Origin: Nocardia sp. NRRL S-836 | GTDB taxonomy: Bacteria; Actinomycetota; Actinomycetes; Mycobacteriales; Pseudonocardiaceae | Direction: 5' to 3' | DNA: 64,000 bases | NCBI RefSeq assembly: GCF_001279525.1 | Contig: NZ_LGDY01000025.1 | Location: 1-64,000 of the forward strand | In this document: in pieces, positions 8,159 to 17,061 of the stretch | Layout of the letters: the number at the start of each line of letters is the position of its first letter | Position numbering within the stretch: position 1 is the first letter of the stretch | Notes under the pieces: generated by a model | The model's input: only the letters and a program-made list of their open reading frames with translations | The model's database searches: none | Told to the model about the DNA's origin: nothing | Position numbers and translations under genes: made by a program

Positions 8159-9343
8159 TCACACGCCGGCACCCTCTTCCCGGCGGTCGAGCACGACCGG
8201 GCGCCGCGGCACCGGCGGGCTCGGCAGCACGCGCTGGTAGACCGACGCCACCTCCAGCGCCACGCGGTCCCACGCGTACCGCACGCGGGCCCGGTCCTGT
8301 GCGGCGAACCCGAGCTCCTGGCGCCGCACGTCGTCGCGCAGCAACGACCGCAGCGCCCGCGCCAGCACGGCCGGTTCCCTTGGGGGAACGAGAAGTCCGG
8401 TCGCGGCGTGCACCACGCTCTCGGCCAGCCCGCCCACCGCCGACGCCACCACCGGTACACCGCACGCCATCGCCTCCAGTGGCACGACACCGAACGGTTC
8501 GTGCCGCTGGGGGCACGCCACGACGTCCGCGGAACGGTAGAGCGGCGGCAGTTCCGAGTGCGGGACGTGCCCGAGGAAGGTGACGCGGTCGGCCACGCCG
8601 TGGTCGGCCGCCACCGCCCGCAGCCGGTCCACCTCGGCGCCGTCCCGCCCGCCGGCGACGACCAGCTCGGTCCACAGCACCCCGGGCAGAGCGCTGATGA
8701 GGTCGTCCACGCCGGCGCTTTGGCCGAGGTTGCTGACCGTGAGAACGCGGGACATCGCACCGCGCGCGGCGGCCGGACCGGTCGGCGTGAACAGCTCCGT
8801 GTCCACGCCCCACGGCACGGTCGAGACGACGGGCCGGCGCACGCCCAGCTTGACGAGCTCGTCCGCGTCGTGGCCCGAGGTGGCGACCACGGCCGCGGCG
8901 GCACGGCCGACCAGCCGCTCCGCTCCCGCGGCGTCACCACCGACGGGGTCGTGGAAGCTCTGCACGACCGGAAGCGCGTCCTGCCGGGCGCTGAGCACGG
9001 CCGCGAGGCCGGACGTCCACTGGTGGGCGTGGATCACGTCCGGCACGTCGTCGGTCCAGCACGCCTGCAGGTGCCGGGCGAACTCCCCGAGGTGCGGGAC
9101 GACGTCGTCCTGTTCCAGCCGGCGTGGCGGGCCGGCCGGGAGGTGCACGACGGCGAACCCGTCGTCGAGGCGCATCCGGCAGGGCAGGCGCTCGTCGGTC
9201 TGGCGGGTGTAGACGGTCAGCTCGTGGCCCTGCCGGTGCAGCGCCTCCGCGAGCTTGGCGACGTGCAGGCGCGGACCGACCGCGTCGCCGTCGCGCAGCG
9301 CGGTCAAGGGGTTCGCCTGCAGCGAGACCATCGCGATCTTCAC
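8159..9343 (-). CDS. GT4 glycosyltransferase
   Basis: The 394-residue GT-B enzyme starts at GTG 9343, with GGAGG seven bases upstream. Motifs are RLHVAKLAEAL, DVIHAHQWTSGLAA, TVPWGVDTELF, and the C-terminal nucleotide-sugar site HEPFGVVPLEAMACGVPVVAS. It is the last gene of a four-gene operon and overlaps the DUF3152 gene by GTGA. It resembles the glycosyltransferase half of the STAS fusion at 5142-6665. Donor and acceptor are unknown. A G/C-rich hairpin straddles its stop codon near 8134-8173. Confidence 0.9.
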   Translation of the reverse strand: MKIAMVSLQANPLTALRDGDAVGPRLHVAKLAEALHRQGHELTVYTRQTDERLPCRMRLDDGFAVVHLPAGPPRRLEQDDVVPHLGEFARHLQACWTDDVPDVIHAHQWTSGLAAVLSARQDALPVVQSFHDPVGGDAAGAERLVGRAAAAVVATSGHDADELVKLGVRRPVVSTVPWGVDTELFTPTGPAAARGAMSRVLTVSNLGQSAGVDDLISALPGVLWTELVVAGGRDGAEVDRLRAVAADHGVADRVTFLGHVPHSELPPLYRSADVVACPQRHEPFGVVPLEAMACGVPVVASAVGGLAESVVHAATGLLVPPREPAVLARALRSLLRDDVRRQELGFAAQDRARVRYAWDRVALEVASVYQRVLPSPPVPRRPVVLDRREEGAGV

Positions 9344-10215
9344 CTGGGTACCTCCGGGTTCGGCCATGGGTTCGGCACGCACGTCTTGCCGTCGCGTGGG
9401 ACGGTCAGGCCCTGGGGGGTGGGGGCGGTGATGTCGGCCAGCCGGTCGTTGGAGACCGAGAACGTCTGCTGCATCATCACCGGCGCGGGTGCGCCGTCCG
9501 CCGGGCAGAACTCGTGACCGCGGCCGAGGAAATGCCCGATCTCGTGGTTGATCACGTACTTCCGGTAGCCCTGCAGGTCGCCCGCGTACGACTGGGCGCC
9601 GCGGTACCACCGCGGCGCGCTCACGTACACCACTCCGCCGGCGTAGCAGGAGGTGTCGTAGGGCAGCGTGTAGCCGCAGATGGAGCGGGCCGTCTCCGTT
9701 GCGGTGAGCCGGATCCGCACGTCGGGTTCCTCGACGTCGACGCGGCGGAAGGCGACGTCGCCGGAGGCGGTCCAGCCGCGCGGGTCCGCGAGGGCCTGGT
9801 CCACCGCCGCGGCGAAGGGCTGCTCGGCCTGGGGCGGCACCGCGCCCTGCTCCACCTCCACCGAGTAGGTGTGCACCTGGCCGGTGCCGACCTGCGCGGT
9901 CGTGCCCGCGACGGTCCGCCACCAGCCCTCCCCCAGCGCGCGCACCGGTTCACCGGGCGGCAGCTCGGGTCCCGGCCGCGGTGCGGCCGGGCTGGCCATC
10001 GCGAGCGGCGTCGTAGCACCGGAGGACGACGGCGCCGAGGAAGGCGGCGACGAGCTCCCCGGCCGCACCGAGATGTACGTGTCGATCACCGGAACCTGGG
10101 GCTGTGCGGCCCCGTTGCGCAGCTGCACGTCCGACGGCCAGCTCCGCAGCAGGCCGATCGTCACCCCGGCCAGCATCGCCGCGAAGACGTACATGGCGAT
10201 TCTGCCGATGGACAT
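9340..10215 (-). CDS. DUF3152 membrane-anchored, metalloprotease-like protein
   Basis: The 291-residue protein starts at ATG 10215, seven bases after GGGGGAG. An N-terminal membrane helix (residues 6-23) and a Ser/Pro-rich linker lead to a DUF3152 domain. The domain carries NHEIGHFLGRGH, the HExxHxxxxxH zinc site of metzincin-type proteases, and several Cys likely to form disulfides (SICGYTLPYDTSC). It should face outside the cell. It lies in the operon with DivIVA-like, USP and GT4 genes. Proteolytic activity has not been proven for the family to my knowledge. Confidence 0.88.
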   Translation of the reverse strand: MSIGRIAMYVFAAMLAGVTIGLLRSWPSDVQLRNGAAQPQVPVIDTYISVRPGSSSPPSSAPSSSGATTPLAMASPAAPRPGPELPPGEPVRALGEGWWRTVAGTTAQVGTGQVHTYSVEVEQGAVPPQAEQPFAAAVDQALADPRGWTASGDVAFRRVDVEEPDVRIRLTATETARSICGYTLPYDTSCYAGGVVYVSAPRWYRGAQSYAGDLQGYRKYVINHEIGHFLGRGHEFCPADGAPAPVMMQQTFSVSNDRLADITAPTPQGLTVPRDGKTCVPNPWPNPEVPR

Positions 10216-10231
10216 CAAGTCACTCCCCCGG

Positions 10232-10960
10232 TCATGAACAGCTGAACAGCACTGGGCAGGGCGCGTGGTGCAGCGCCGCGAGCGCGCCCGGTTGCAGTCC
10301 TTCCGCCGGGCCCCTCTCCCGGCCGGACACCACGAGCAGGTCGCTCGGGTGCGAACGCGTCTCCTCGTCGACGGACCTGGTCTCGTGCACCAGCTCGACG
10401 ATCACGTCGGGGCAGGTGGAGTGGACGAGGTCCGCGGCGGCGTCGAGCGAGTCGACGACGCCGGGGTACGGGCGGGTCAGCACCCGCAGGCGGGTGGCTC
10501 GGCGCGCACGGCAGAACGTGATAGCCCGGTGCAGCACGCCTTCACCACCCACCGCGTCGACGACCGCGGTCACCACACCGAAGCGACCGGCGATCGCCGC
10601 TGGCACACCGTCCACGACCACGACGTCACGGCAGTCGCGGCCGGCGAGCGGTGGTGCGGCCTGGGCAAGTGCGCGCGAGATGACCACCAGACCGCCTTCC
10701 CAGCGCGCGGGCAGCTGGCCGGGGTGTTCGACGTGGACGGTCAGGTCCGGGTGCCCGGACAGCAGGGCGGCGACATCCACGTGGTCCGGGTCGTCCTCGT
10801 CGGCCGCGCGCACCACCAGCCCGACGCCGAGCGACTCCGCGCACGCGGCCGCCCACCGCACCCCGACCACGCCGCAGTCGCGCAGGTCCACCAGCACGCA
10901 GGTGGCGGCGGTGTGCTGCACCAGCTCGTTCGCGAGCGGTTCGTTCGCGAGCGCGGTCAT
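10232..10960 (-). CDS. Universal stress protein-like, two-domain
   Basis: The 242-residue protein has the alternating beta/alpha pattern of USP domains, with LVVSGRERGP near the C-terminus where the nucleotide-binding GxxG region of USPs falls, followed by HHAPCPVLF, the usual last strand. The N-terminal half is diverged. Its ATG shares one base with the stop of the DivIVA-like gene upstream (TGATG), so the two are translationally coupled. Actinobacterial USPs act in stress and dormancy; the exact role here is unknown. Confidence 0.75.
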   Translation of the reverse strand: MTALANEPLANELVQHTAATCVLVDLRDCGVVGVRWAAACAESLGVGLVVRAADEDDPDHVDVAALLSGHPDLTVHVEHPGQLPARWEGGLVVISRALAQAAPPLAGRDCRDVVVVDGVPAAIAGRFGVVTAVVDAVGGEGVLHRAITFCRARRATRLRVLTRPYPGVVDSLDAAADLVHSTCPDVIVELVHETRSVDEETRSHPSDLLVVSGRERGPAEGLQPGALAALHHAPCPVLFSCS

Positions 10961-11601
10961 CACGCCACCTCCGCCGTGTCGGCGGCGTCCTCGCTGCCGG
11001 ACGGGGCGGCGTCGAGTGCGACCTTGACCGGTGCCGGCTCCGCCCGCCGCGGCAGCGGCAGGTCCGACACGGCGGCGACCTCGGCGTACCACTGGTCCAG
11101 CAGTCGCTGCCGTTCGGCCAGGTCGGCGAGCATGCCGCGGGACTGCTCCAGCGCCTCACCGACGATCTCGCGCGCACGCTGGCTCGCCTCGGCCAGCCGG
11201 CGCTGGGTCTCCTGCTCGGTCTCGTCGAGCAGGCGGGCGTGCCGGCCGGCGGACTCCTCGGCGCGCTGCACGGCGTCCTCGGCACGGGCACGGGCGTCGT
11301 CCTCGATCTCCTGCGCCTTGCGCCTGGCGACGTGCAGCAGGTAGCGGATGCACCCGGAGACCGCGTTGTCCTTGTTGTACCCGGCGTGGATCATCCGGTA
11401 CTCGGTGAGCTCGGAGCGCGCCTCCTCGAGGTGGCGGGCGAGGTCCTCGGCCGTGGCGAGAGCCGCGTCCCGGTCGGTGCAGGCGGCCGCGAGCTGTTCC
11501 TCCAGCCGGGCCACCACCTCGTGGACCTGGTCGCGGTCGTAGCCCATCCACTTCGTGCGGAAGGTCTCGGCGCCCTCGTCCAGGAGATCGTCGATAGCCA
11601 T
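10960..11601 (-). CDS. DivIVA-domain coiled-coil protein
   Basis: This 213-residue protein starts at ATG 11601 after AAAGGA. After an N-terminal FRTKWMGYDRDQVHEVVARLEEQL segment, the DivIVA signature, a long coiled coil rich in Ala/Glu/Arg runs to about residue 180, followed by an acidic tail. Such proteins localise to membranes at poles and septa, or scaffold cell-wall growth. It is the first gene of the four-gene minus-strand operon. It is not the main DivIVA/Wag31: it is shorter and the N-terminal lipid-binding residues differ. Confidence 0.8.
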   Translation of the reverse strand: MAIDDLLDEGAETFRTKWMGYDRDQVHEVVARLEEQLAAACTDRDAALATAEDLARHLEEARSELTEYRMIHAGYNKDNAVSGCIRYLLHVARRKAQEIEDDARARAEDAVQRAEESAGRHARLLDETEQETQRRLAEASQRAREIVGEALEQSRGMLADLAERQRLLDQWYAEVAAVSDLPLPRRAEPAPVKVALDAAPSGSEDAADTAEVA

Positions 11602-11814
11602 TGCCCTGTCCTTTCTCCGAACGCGGGCGGTGATCCGGTCGTTGGGTGGCAGGTACCCGCCTCCCGGCTCTCCAGTCGTTCTCCACCGCGTAAGCACTCG
11701 CTCTAGTGAATTCCTCACGGAGTGTCATCAATCGGCGTTCCGGTTCATCCGTTGTGGCCGCGCAATTCGCACCTCGCGGGGTATCCCGGTCGAAATCCGC
11801 CGGAGGTGAACGCG

Positions 11815-12189
11815 ATGAGCGAGCACGAAGCACCTGTCGAGAAGAACGCGCACTGGCAACCGTTCACGGCCGCGCTGTGCACGGCTGCGTCCACCTGGGA
11901 CACTGAGCTCGGGTGGGTCGTCGTCGACGACGAGCACCCCGTGCCGATCAGCCCGGACGACGCCGAGGACGTCATGCGTGCCATCGCCGCGCTCTCGCAG
12001 CGGATGGGCGCCGCGACGGCCTCGATCGTGCGCGCCACCGCGGAGGCGCGGCTCGATCCGACCGTGGACGAGGACGAGCTCGCCGGCCACGTCGAGTCAC
12101 TCGGGCTGATGGCGCTGTACGCCGAGGCGATGCACCGCGCGGCCGACCTGGCCAGGGCCGTGGTCGTCACCAGGACCGGCGCCGCGTAG
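11815..12189 (+). CDS. Hypothetical acidic helical protein (124 aa)
   Basis: ATG 11815 follows GGAGG at eight bases. The protein is acidic and mostly helical (DAEDVMRAIAALSQRMG and later LMALYAEAMHRAADLAR), with no membrane segment. It is divergent from the DivIVA operon. Its last 93 bases overlap, in the opposite direction, the end of the gene at 12097-12615. No family is recognised. Confidence 0.65.
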   Translation: MSEHEAPVEKNAHWQPFTAALCTAASTWDTELGWVVVDDEHPVPISPDDAEDVMRAIAALSQRMGAATASIVRATAEARLDPTVDEDELAGHVESLGLMALYAEAMHRAADLARAVVVTRTGAA

Positions 12190-12615
12190 GCCGGCCGGGG
12201 CCACCTGCAGGCCGGCCCGCCAGGGCTCCGAGGTGTTGTCCACGGTGAACTTGAACTCGACCTCGGCCGTGAGCGACAACGACGTGGCGCTCGGCGCGCG
12301 GGCGATCAGGGTGTGCCTGCCCTCGGCCGGTCTGACCTCCTTGAGCGACAACCGGTCGCCCTCCCGCCGGGTGGCGACGGCGGTGTCGTCGACGAGCACC
12401 TCGACCCGGTCGAGGATGCGCGGGTCCCGTGCGGTGATCCGGACGTTGCTCATCGCCGCGGCCGTCAGGACCGCACCGTCCTCGATTCCCTCGACCGTGA
12501 GGCCGGTCCGCTCGATGTGCACAACCGAGATCACCACGAGTGTCGACGACACCGCGAAGACCACGGCGAGGAACACCAGCAAGATGAGGTTCGACCTGCT
12601 CGCCGAGATGGCCAT
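12097..12615 (-). CDS. Membrane-anchored protein with extracellular beta-domain, hypothetical
   Basis: The 172-residue frame starts at ATG 12615, only three bases past the stop of the GH25 gene, so the two are likely co-transcribed. One membrane helix (about residues 9-30) is followed by a beta-rich region: RITARDPRILDRVEVLVDD and RHTLIARA, an Ig-like pattern, ending FKFTVDNTSEPW. The last 35 residues lie opposite the convergent gene and look like frame shadow. The real protein may be shorter or frame-shifted near 12200. Confidence 0.6.
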   Translation of the reverse strand: MAISASRSNLILLVFLAVVFAVSSTLVVISVVHIERTGLTVEGIEDGAVLTAAAMSNVRITARDPRILDRVEVLVDDTAVATRREGDRLSLKEVRPAEGRHTLIARAPSATSLSLTAEVEFKFTVDNTSEPWRAGLQVAPAGLRGAGPGDDHGPGQVGRAVHRLGVQRHQPE

Positions 12616-12618
12616 GGG

Positions 12619-13425
12619 TCATCCTGTTGCCAGGGCGGCGAGCCGGTCGGCGCCGCCGTTGAAGACGTTGAGGTCGATCGGTGAGGACGAGTACTGCCAG
12701 ATCGTGTGCCACGGCCACTGGAACGGCATGGGGCCGACCGCAGCCGCGTACCTGGCGAGCCACAACGGGTTGGTGGAGCTGAAGTCACCGGTGCGGCCGG
12801 TGCACCTGTCCCACCACTGCGTCGACGTGTAGATCACCGGCCAGCGCGAGGTGAGCGCGTGGTAGGTGTCGCTGAAGCTGCGGATCCAGTTGACCATCGC
12901 GGCGGCGCTCAGGCCGTAGCAGGTCTCGCCGTACGGGTTGTACTCGATGTCCAGCGTTCCCGGGAGCGTGCGGCCGTCACGCGACCACCCTCCGCCGTTC
13001 GCCACGAAGAACCGCGCCTGCGTGGCGCCGTCGGAACGGTCGGGCAGCGCGAAGTGGTACGCCCCGCGGGTCATGCCGACGTCGTACGAACCGTTGTACT
13101 GCTGGGTGAAGTTCGCGTTGCGGTAGGCGGTGCCCTCCGTCGCCTTGATGTAGGCGAACCGCTTGCCCGACCGCCACCAGTGTCCCCAGTCGACGTTGCC
13201 CTGGTGGCTGCTGACGTCGATCCCCTCCACCTGGCCCGCGGCGAGCTCCGGTGGTGTCATGAGCATTTCGCCGGTGCCCTCGTGCTTGGCGATCTGCGAG
13301 CCTGCGAAGTGGTCCTCAGACCCCTGCTCCACCGCCTGGGCGGGAACAGGGCACAGAACACTCAGGACCAACGCGATCGCAGCGGTGCGAACAAAACGAA
13401 GGCCAGCACATGAATGCGACGGCAT
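12619..13425 (-). CDS. GH25 muramidase (lysozyme-like), secreted
   Basis: The 268-residue protein starts at ATG 13425 after GGGGAGG. A signal peptide ends at PAQA. The GH25 domain shows GIDVSSHQGNVDW, AYIKATEGTAY and TLDIEYN, which carry the catalytic Asp/Glu residues of the family, and ends with HTIWQYSSS. It should cleave the MurNAc-GlcNAc bond of peptidoglycan outside the cell. It is divergent from the class A PBP gene, so this is a small cell-wall group. Confidence 0.93.
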   Translation of the reverse strand: MPSHSCAGLRFVRTAAIALVLSVLCPVPAQAVEQGSEDHFAGSQIAKHEGTGEMLMTPPELAAGQVEGIDVSSHQGNVDWGHWWRSGKRFAYIKATEGTAYRNANFTQQYNGSYDVGMTRGAYHFALPDRSDGATQARFFVANGGGWSRDGRTLPGTLDIEYNPYGETCYGLSAAAMVNWIRSFSDTYHALTSRWPVIYTSTQWWDRCTGRTGDFSSTNPLWLARYAAAVGPMPFQWPWHTIWQYSSSPIDLNVFNGGADRLAALATG

Positions 13426-13641
13426 TGGTTTCCTCCCCGTGCGTGAATCGTCTGCAGGCCAGCTACCCGTGTCAGGAACGGAAAAACCGGACACCCGCTT
13501 GTTGACACGAGCGGGTGGACAGACCGCTGTAGAAGCACGCTCGGTGACCAAGTTCGTGACCGGGGTTCATTCGATCCGGGCGCCTGATGACCGGTGCGGC
13601 GGGTAACCGTCGGAAGCCGTATCAGCGAGGGGAGTTCGACC

Positions 13642-15996
13642 GTGGACCGCAAGCGGATCGCGTCGTGCGTCGGCAAGCTCACCGGGCTGTGCCTGGTGGC
13701 CGGCGTTCTGGTCGCCGGCCTCATCTTCCCCGCCGCGGGAACGCTCGGAACGGTGTCGAACAAGATCAGCGATCAGGTGAAGTCCACATTGGCGCTGATG
13801 CTGAACAACGACCCGCCACTGATGACGACCGTGGTGGACAAGGACGGGGCGCCGATCGCCTACCTGTACGACCAGTACCGGGTGCGCACGCCGCCGGACA
13901 AGATCTCACCGCACATGAAGACCGCGTTGTTCGCGATCGAGGACCGCCGGTTCTACGAGCACAACGGCGTCGACTGGCTCGCGACCCTGCGCGCCGCCGC
14001 GCGCAACAACGCGAGCGGCGGGGTGGAGCAGGGCGCGTCCACGCTGACCCAGCAGTACGTGAAGAACTACCTGGTGCACGTGATCGCCCGCAACAACAAG
14101 ACGGCGCAGCAGGACGCCCAGGAGCAGAGCATCACCCGCAAGCTGCGCGAGGCGCGGATCGCGGTCGGCCTGGAGACGGCGCTGAGCAAGGATGAGATCC
14201 TCGCGCGCTACCTGGACCTCGTGCCGTTCGGCGGGACGATCTTCGGCATCGGTGCGGCCGCACAGGCCTACTTCGACACGACGCCGGACAAGCTGACGAT
14301 CCCCCAGGCCGCCACCCTCGCCGGCATGGTGAACAGCCCGACCTTCCTCGACCCCGAGGCGCGGCCGGACAAGGCGACGCAGCGCAGGAACACCGTGATC
14401 GACGCGATGGTCCACGACGGGAAGCTGTCCCAGGAGGACGCGGACCGGTACAAGGCCTCGCCGCTCGGGCTCCAGAACCCCGTCCGCCCGCTGCAGACCG
14501 GCTGTGTCGGCGCGGGGCCGTCGCACGGGTTCTTCTGCTCGTTCCTCGTGGAGTACCTGGCCGAGGCCGGTTTCGACCTGGAGCAGCTCAAGATCGGCGG
14601 GTACCGGGTGGAGACCACGCTCGACCCGAAGATCACCGAGCAGGCGAAGCAGGCCGTCGAGCGGCAGGCACCCAAGGAGACGCCCGGTGTGGCCAACACG
14701 ATGGCGATCGTGAAGCCCGGCAAGGACGCGCACGAGGTCGTGGCGCTGGTGGCCAACCGCGACTACGGCCTCAAGAAGGACCAGTTCCAGACCCAGTTCG
14801 ACCTGCCGAGCGGGGTGGAGAACAAGTTCGGCACCGGATCGGTGTACAAGGTCTTCACCGCGGCCGCCGCGCTGGAGAAGGGGTTCGGCATCGACACGGT
14901 GATCGCCTCCCCCAACTCCTACACCTCGCGGGTGTTCAAGGGCGGCGCGGCGTCCTGCCCCGGCGCCGGTGAGCCGAACACCTACTGGTACTGCCTGAAC
15001 AACCACAACGACCGCTACCCGCCGCAGATGCCGCTGCGCCAGGCGCTCGCGACGTCGCCGAACACGGCGTTCGTGATCCTGGAGGAGAAGATCGGCCTCG
15101 ACTCGGTCGTGGACATGGCCTCCCGGCTCGGCATGCGCAAGACGATGGCGACGAACATCGCCGGTGTCCCGCCGGACCCCAAGGCGGCGAAGGACCTGCG
15201 CATGACCCAGGCGGAGTTCTACAAGTCCAACGGCAACGCCTCGTTCACCCTCGGCCCCGCACCGTCGAGCACCCTGGAGCTCGCCAACGTCGCCGCGACG
15301 ATCATGAGCGGTGGCACGTGGTGCAAGCCGACCCCGGTGCGCCGCGTCATCGACCGCGACGGCAAGACCCTGCAGCTGACCAAGCCGCCGTGCGAGCAGG
15401 CCCTGCCGGAACCGGTGGCGAACGCGCTGGCCAACGGCCTCAGCGAGGACAGCAAGGGCATGGGCACCGCCGCGTACACCGCGCGCCAGGCCGGCTGGAC
15501 GCGTCCGATGATGGGCAAGACCGGCACGACCGAGGAGTACAAGTCCGCGGCCTACATCGGCGCCACGCCCGACTACGCCGGTGCCGTGCAGGTGTTCAAC
15601 GACAGCACCTCGCCGCAGGGCATCTGCATCAGCTCCGGACCGCCGAGGCTGTGCCCCGAGGGCAACATCTACGGCGGCACGGCGCCCGCGGCCACCTGGT
15701 TCGACGCGATGATGAAGGTGCACGCCGGCCTGCCGGAGAAGCCCCTGCCGCCGATCGAGGACCGCTACCGGCGCGGTGACGGGCAGAACAGGGCTCCCGA
15801 CCCCGGGACCAGCGGCACGCCCCAGGCCGCGACCCCGCCCGCCCCTGGCACGCGGACACCGGACCCGGTGGCGCCCGCGCCGAGCACGCCGCCACCGAAC
15901 CCGGTGCCGCCCGCGACCGCGGAGTCCCAGCCGCCGACCACCGGACCTCCCACCGGTCCACCCACCGGTCCGCCGTCCGGTCCGCCGGGGCGGTGA
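13642..15996 (+). CDS. Class A penicillin-binding protein (GT51 transglycosylase plus transpeptidase)
   Basis: The 784-residue protein starts at GTG 13642 after GGGGAG. A membrane helix covers residues 13-33. The GT51 domain follows, with catalytic Glu100 in FAIEDRRFYEHNGVDW and GASTLTQQYVKN. The transpeptidase has the Ser-x-x-Lys motif GTGSVYKVF, TSPNTAF as SxN, and the KTG motif MGKTGTTEEY. The last 90 residues are Pro/Thr-rich with repeated TGPP. It polymerises and cross-links peptidoglycan. The GH25 gene is divergent on the other side of a 216-base region. Confidence 0.94.
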   Translation: MDRKRIASCVGKLTGLCLVAGVLVAGLIFPAAGTLGTVSNKISDQVKSTLALMLNNDPPLMTTVVDKDGAPIAYLYDQYRVRTPPDKISPHMKTALFAIEDRRFYEHNGVDWLATLRAAARNNASGGVEQGASTLTQQYVKNYLVHVIARNNKTAQQDAQEQSITRKLREARIAVGLETALSKDEILARYLDLVPFGGTIFGIGAAAQAYFDTTPDKLTIPQAATLAGMVNSPTFLDPEARPDKATQRRNTVIDAMVHDGKLSQEDADRYKASPLGLQNPVRPLQTGCVGAGPSHGFFCSFLVEYLAEAGFDLEQLKIGGYRVETTLDPKITEQAKQAVERQAPKETPGVANTMAIVKPGKDAHEVVALVANRDYGLKKDQFQTQFDLPSGVENKFGTGSVYKVFTAAAALEKGFGIDTVIASPNSYTSRVFKGGAASCPGAGEPNTYWYCLNNHNDRYPPQMPLRQALATSPNTAFVILEEKIGLDSVVDMASRLGMRKTMATNIAGVPPDPKAAKDLRMTQAEFYKSNGNASFTLGPAPSSTLELANVAATIMSGGTWCKPTPVRRVIDRDGKTLQLTKPPCEQALPEPVANALANGLSEDSKGMGTAAYTARQAGWTRPMMGKTGTTEEYKSAAYIGATPDYAGAVQVFNDSTSPQGICISSGPPRLCPEGNIYGGTAPAATWFDAMMKVHAGLPEKPLPPIEDRYRRGDGQNRAPDPGTSGTPQAATPPAPGTRTPDPVAPAPSTPPPNPVPPATAESQPPTTGPPTGPPTGPPSGPPGR

Positions 15997-16029
15997 GCCC
16001 GGGCCGGGAAGGGATCCCGTCGAGGTAGC

Positions 16030-16081
16030 GGCCGCGCCGTGCTCACCGTCGCCGAAGTGGAGGCGTGAGCACGGCGCGGCC
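16030..16081 (+). terminator. Terminator hairpin after the PBP gene
   Basis: A 17-base perfect stem (GGCCGCGCCGTGCTCAC with its complement) surrounds an 18-base loop, 34 bases past the PBP stop. It lacks a U run. Confidence 0.6.
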
Positions 16082-16220
16082 TGCGTCACCGGGCACAGTG
16101 GACCGTCACGGGTGCTCCGGCAGGTAACGGTTCCCACTCGGCTTTCACCCGATCGGGGCGTGACATTCCCGTCACGACGGGTGTCCACAGTGCACCTGGA
16201 ACTCGACTCGGGAGGACGCG

Positions 16221-16427
16221 ATGTCGCTGTCGGACAAGATCGGCAACAAGGCGGAGGAGCTGGGCGGCAAGGCCAAGGAGGTCACCGGCGAGACCGTCGG
16301 CGACGAGCGGCTCGCCGACGAGGGGCGTGCCGACCAGGCCAAGGCCGCGCTCAAGGACGGTGTCGAGAAGGTGAAGGACGCGGTCGGCGGGATCGTGGAC
16401 GACGTCGCGAAGCACCTCAAGAAGTAG
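16221..16427 (+). CDS. CsbD family stress-response protein
   Basis: A 68-residue, Lys/Glu/Ala-rich protein begins MSLSDKIGNKAEELGGKAKE, typical of CsbD. GGGAGG lies upstream of the ATG. CsbD proteins are abundant general-stress proteins (SigB-dependent in Bacillus) of unknown mechanism. The gene is monocistronic and followed directly by a terminator hairpin. Confidence 0.9.
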   Translation: MSLSDKIGNKAEELGGKAKEVTGETVGDERLADEGRADQAKAALKDGVEKVKDAVGGIVDDVAKHLKK

Positions 16428-16434
16428 CGCTGTG

Positions 16435-16465
16435 AGCCGGGACGTCCACAAGGGGCGTCCCGGCT
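16435..16465 (+). terminator. Terminator hairpin after csbD-like gene
   Basis: AGCCGGGACG and CGTCCCGGCT form a ten-base stem with an eleven-base loop, eight bases after the stop. Confidence 0.65.
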
Positions 16466-16502
16466 GTTCGTGCGCGGGCGACGGGCCGGCGCCGCGTCCG
16501 AT

Positions 16503-16530
16503 TTGGCAGAAGATTTTTTTCGTGTAAGCT
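16503..16530 (+). promoter_or_regulatory. Promoter of the cold-shock gene
   Basis: TTGGCA (16503-16508) and TAAGCT (16525-16530) are 16 bases apart, in a locally AT-rich stretch with a T7 run. Transcription would start near 16537, giving a leader of about 135 bases before the cold-shock ORF. Confidence 0.5.
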
Positions 16531-16564
16531 GATCCCATCAGTCATGGTTCCGAAGTACTTCTCG

Positions 16565-16591
16565 CCCGTGATCGCGGATCACGGGCTTTTT
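16565..16591 (+). terminator. Intrinsic terminator-like hairpin inside the cold-shock leader
   Basis: CCCGTGATC and GATCACGGG form a nine-base perfect stem with a three-base loop, followed by CTTTTT. It lies between the putative promoter and the cold-shock ORF and is directly preceded by the palindrome GAAGTACTTC (16552-16561). It may act as an attenuator or thermosensor, or end a short RNA of about 55 bases. Confidence 0.6.
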
Positions 16592-16671
16592 GCTGTTCAA
16601 CGTCTCCGTGGGCCATGACCGATCACTCCGGCTCCGCACGGTGCGGGTGCCGATTCATGGTTGGAGAACAC

Positions 16672-16875
16672 ATGGCCACCGGAACCGTCAAGTGGTTCAA
16701 CACTGAAAAGGGCTTCGGCTTCATCGAGCAGGACGGTGGCGGCGCCGACGTGTTCGTCCACTACTCGAACATCGCCGCCCAGGGCTACCGTGAGCTCCAG
16801 GAGGGCCAGAAGGTCTCCTTCGAGATCACGCAGGGCCAGAAGGGCCCGCAGGCGGAGAACGTCGTCCCCGCCTAG
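16672..16875 (+). CDS. Cold-shock protein (CspA family)
   Basis: The 67-residue single cold-shock domain has RNP1 KGFGFI and RNP2 VFVHY, binds single-stranded RNA/DNA and acts as an RNA chaperone. GGAGA lies just before ATG 16672; an upstream in-frame methionine is not preferred because the protein already has full family length. Regulation probably acts through the long leader with its terminator-like hairpin. A strong hairpin follows the gene. Confidence 0.96.
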   Translation: MATGTVKWFNTEKGFGFIEQDGGGADVFVHYSNIAAQGYRELQEGQKVSFEITQGQKGPQAENVVPA

Positions 16876-16928
16876 TTCCCCCAGCCGGTCGCTGGTTCGC
16901 CAGCGGCTCGTTCGGACGGACTTCCGAA

Positions 16929-16959
16929 GCCCGGCCAGGTGACAACCTGGCCGGGCTTT
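16929..16959 (+). terminator. Terminator after the cold-shock gene
   Basis: GCCCGGCCAGGT and ACCTGGCCGGGC make a twelve-base perfect stem with a four-base loop, followed by TTT. Confidence 0.8.
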
Positions 16960-17025
16960 GTGCTGTTCACGCCACGTCACACCGCACGTGCGTCACTCGT
17001 TCGAGGAAATCTCCAGTGGCGGGAG

Positions 17026-17055
17026 TAGACATTTGCGCCTGGCTGTGTGTAGTCT
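17026..17055 (+). promoter_or_regulatory. Candidate promoter for the MerR leader RNA
   Basis: TAGACA (17026-17031) and TAGTCT (17050-17055) are 18 bases apart. A start near 17062 would give a leader of about 440 bases before the MerR gene. Confidence 0.4.
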
Positions 17056-17061
17056 TCTGCA

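Noticed and set aside
13906..16188. 760-codon open frame on the minus strand
   Set aside because: Shadow of the class A PBP gene.
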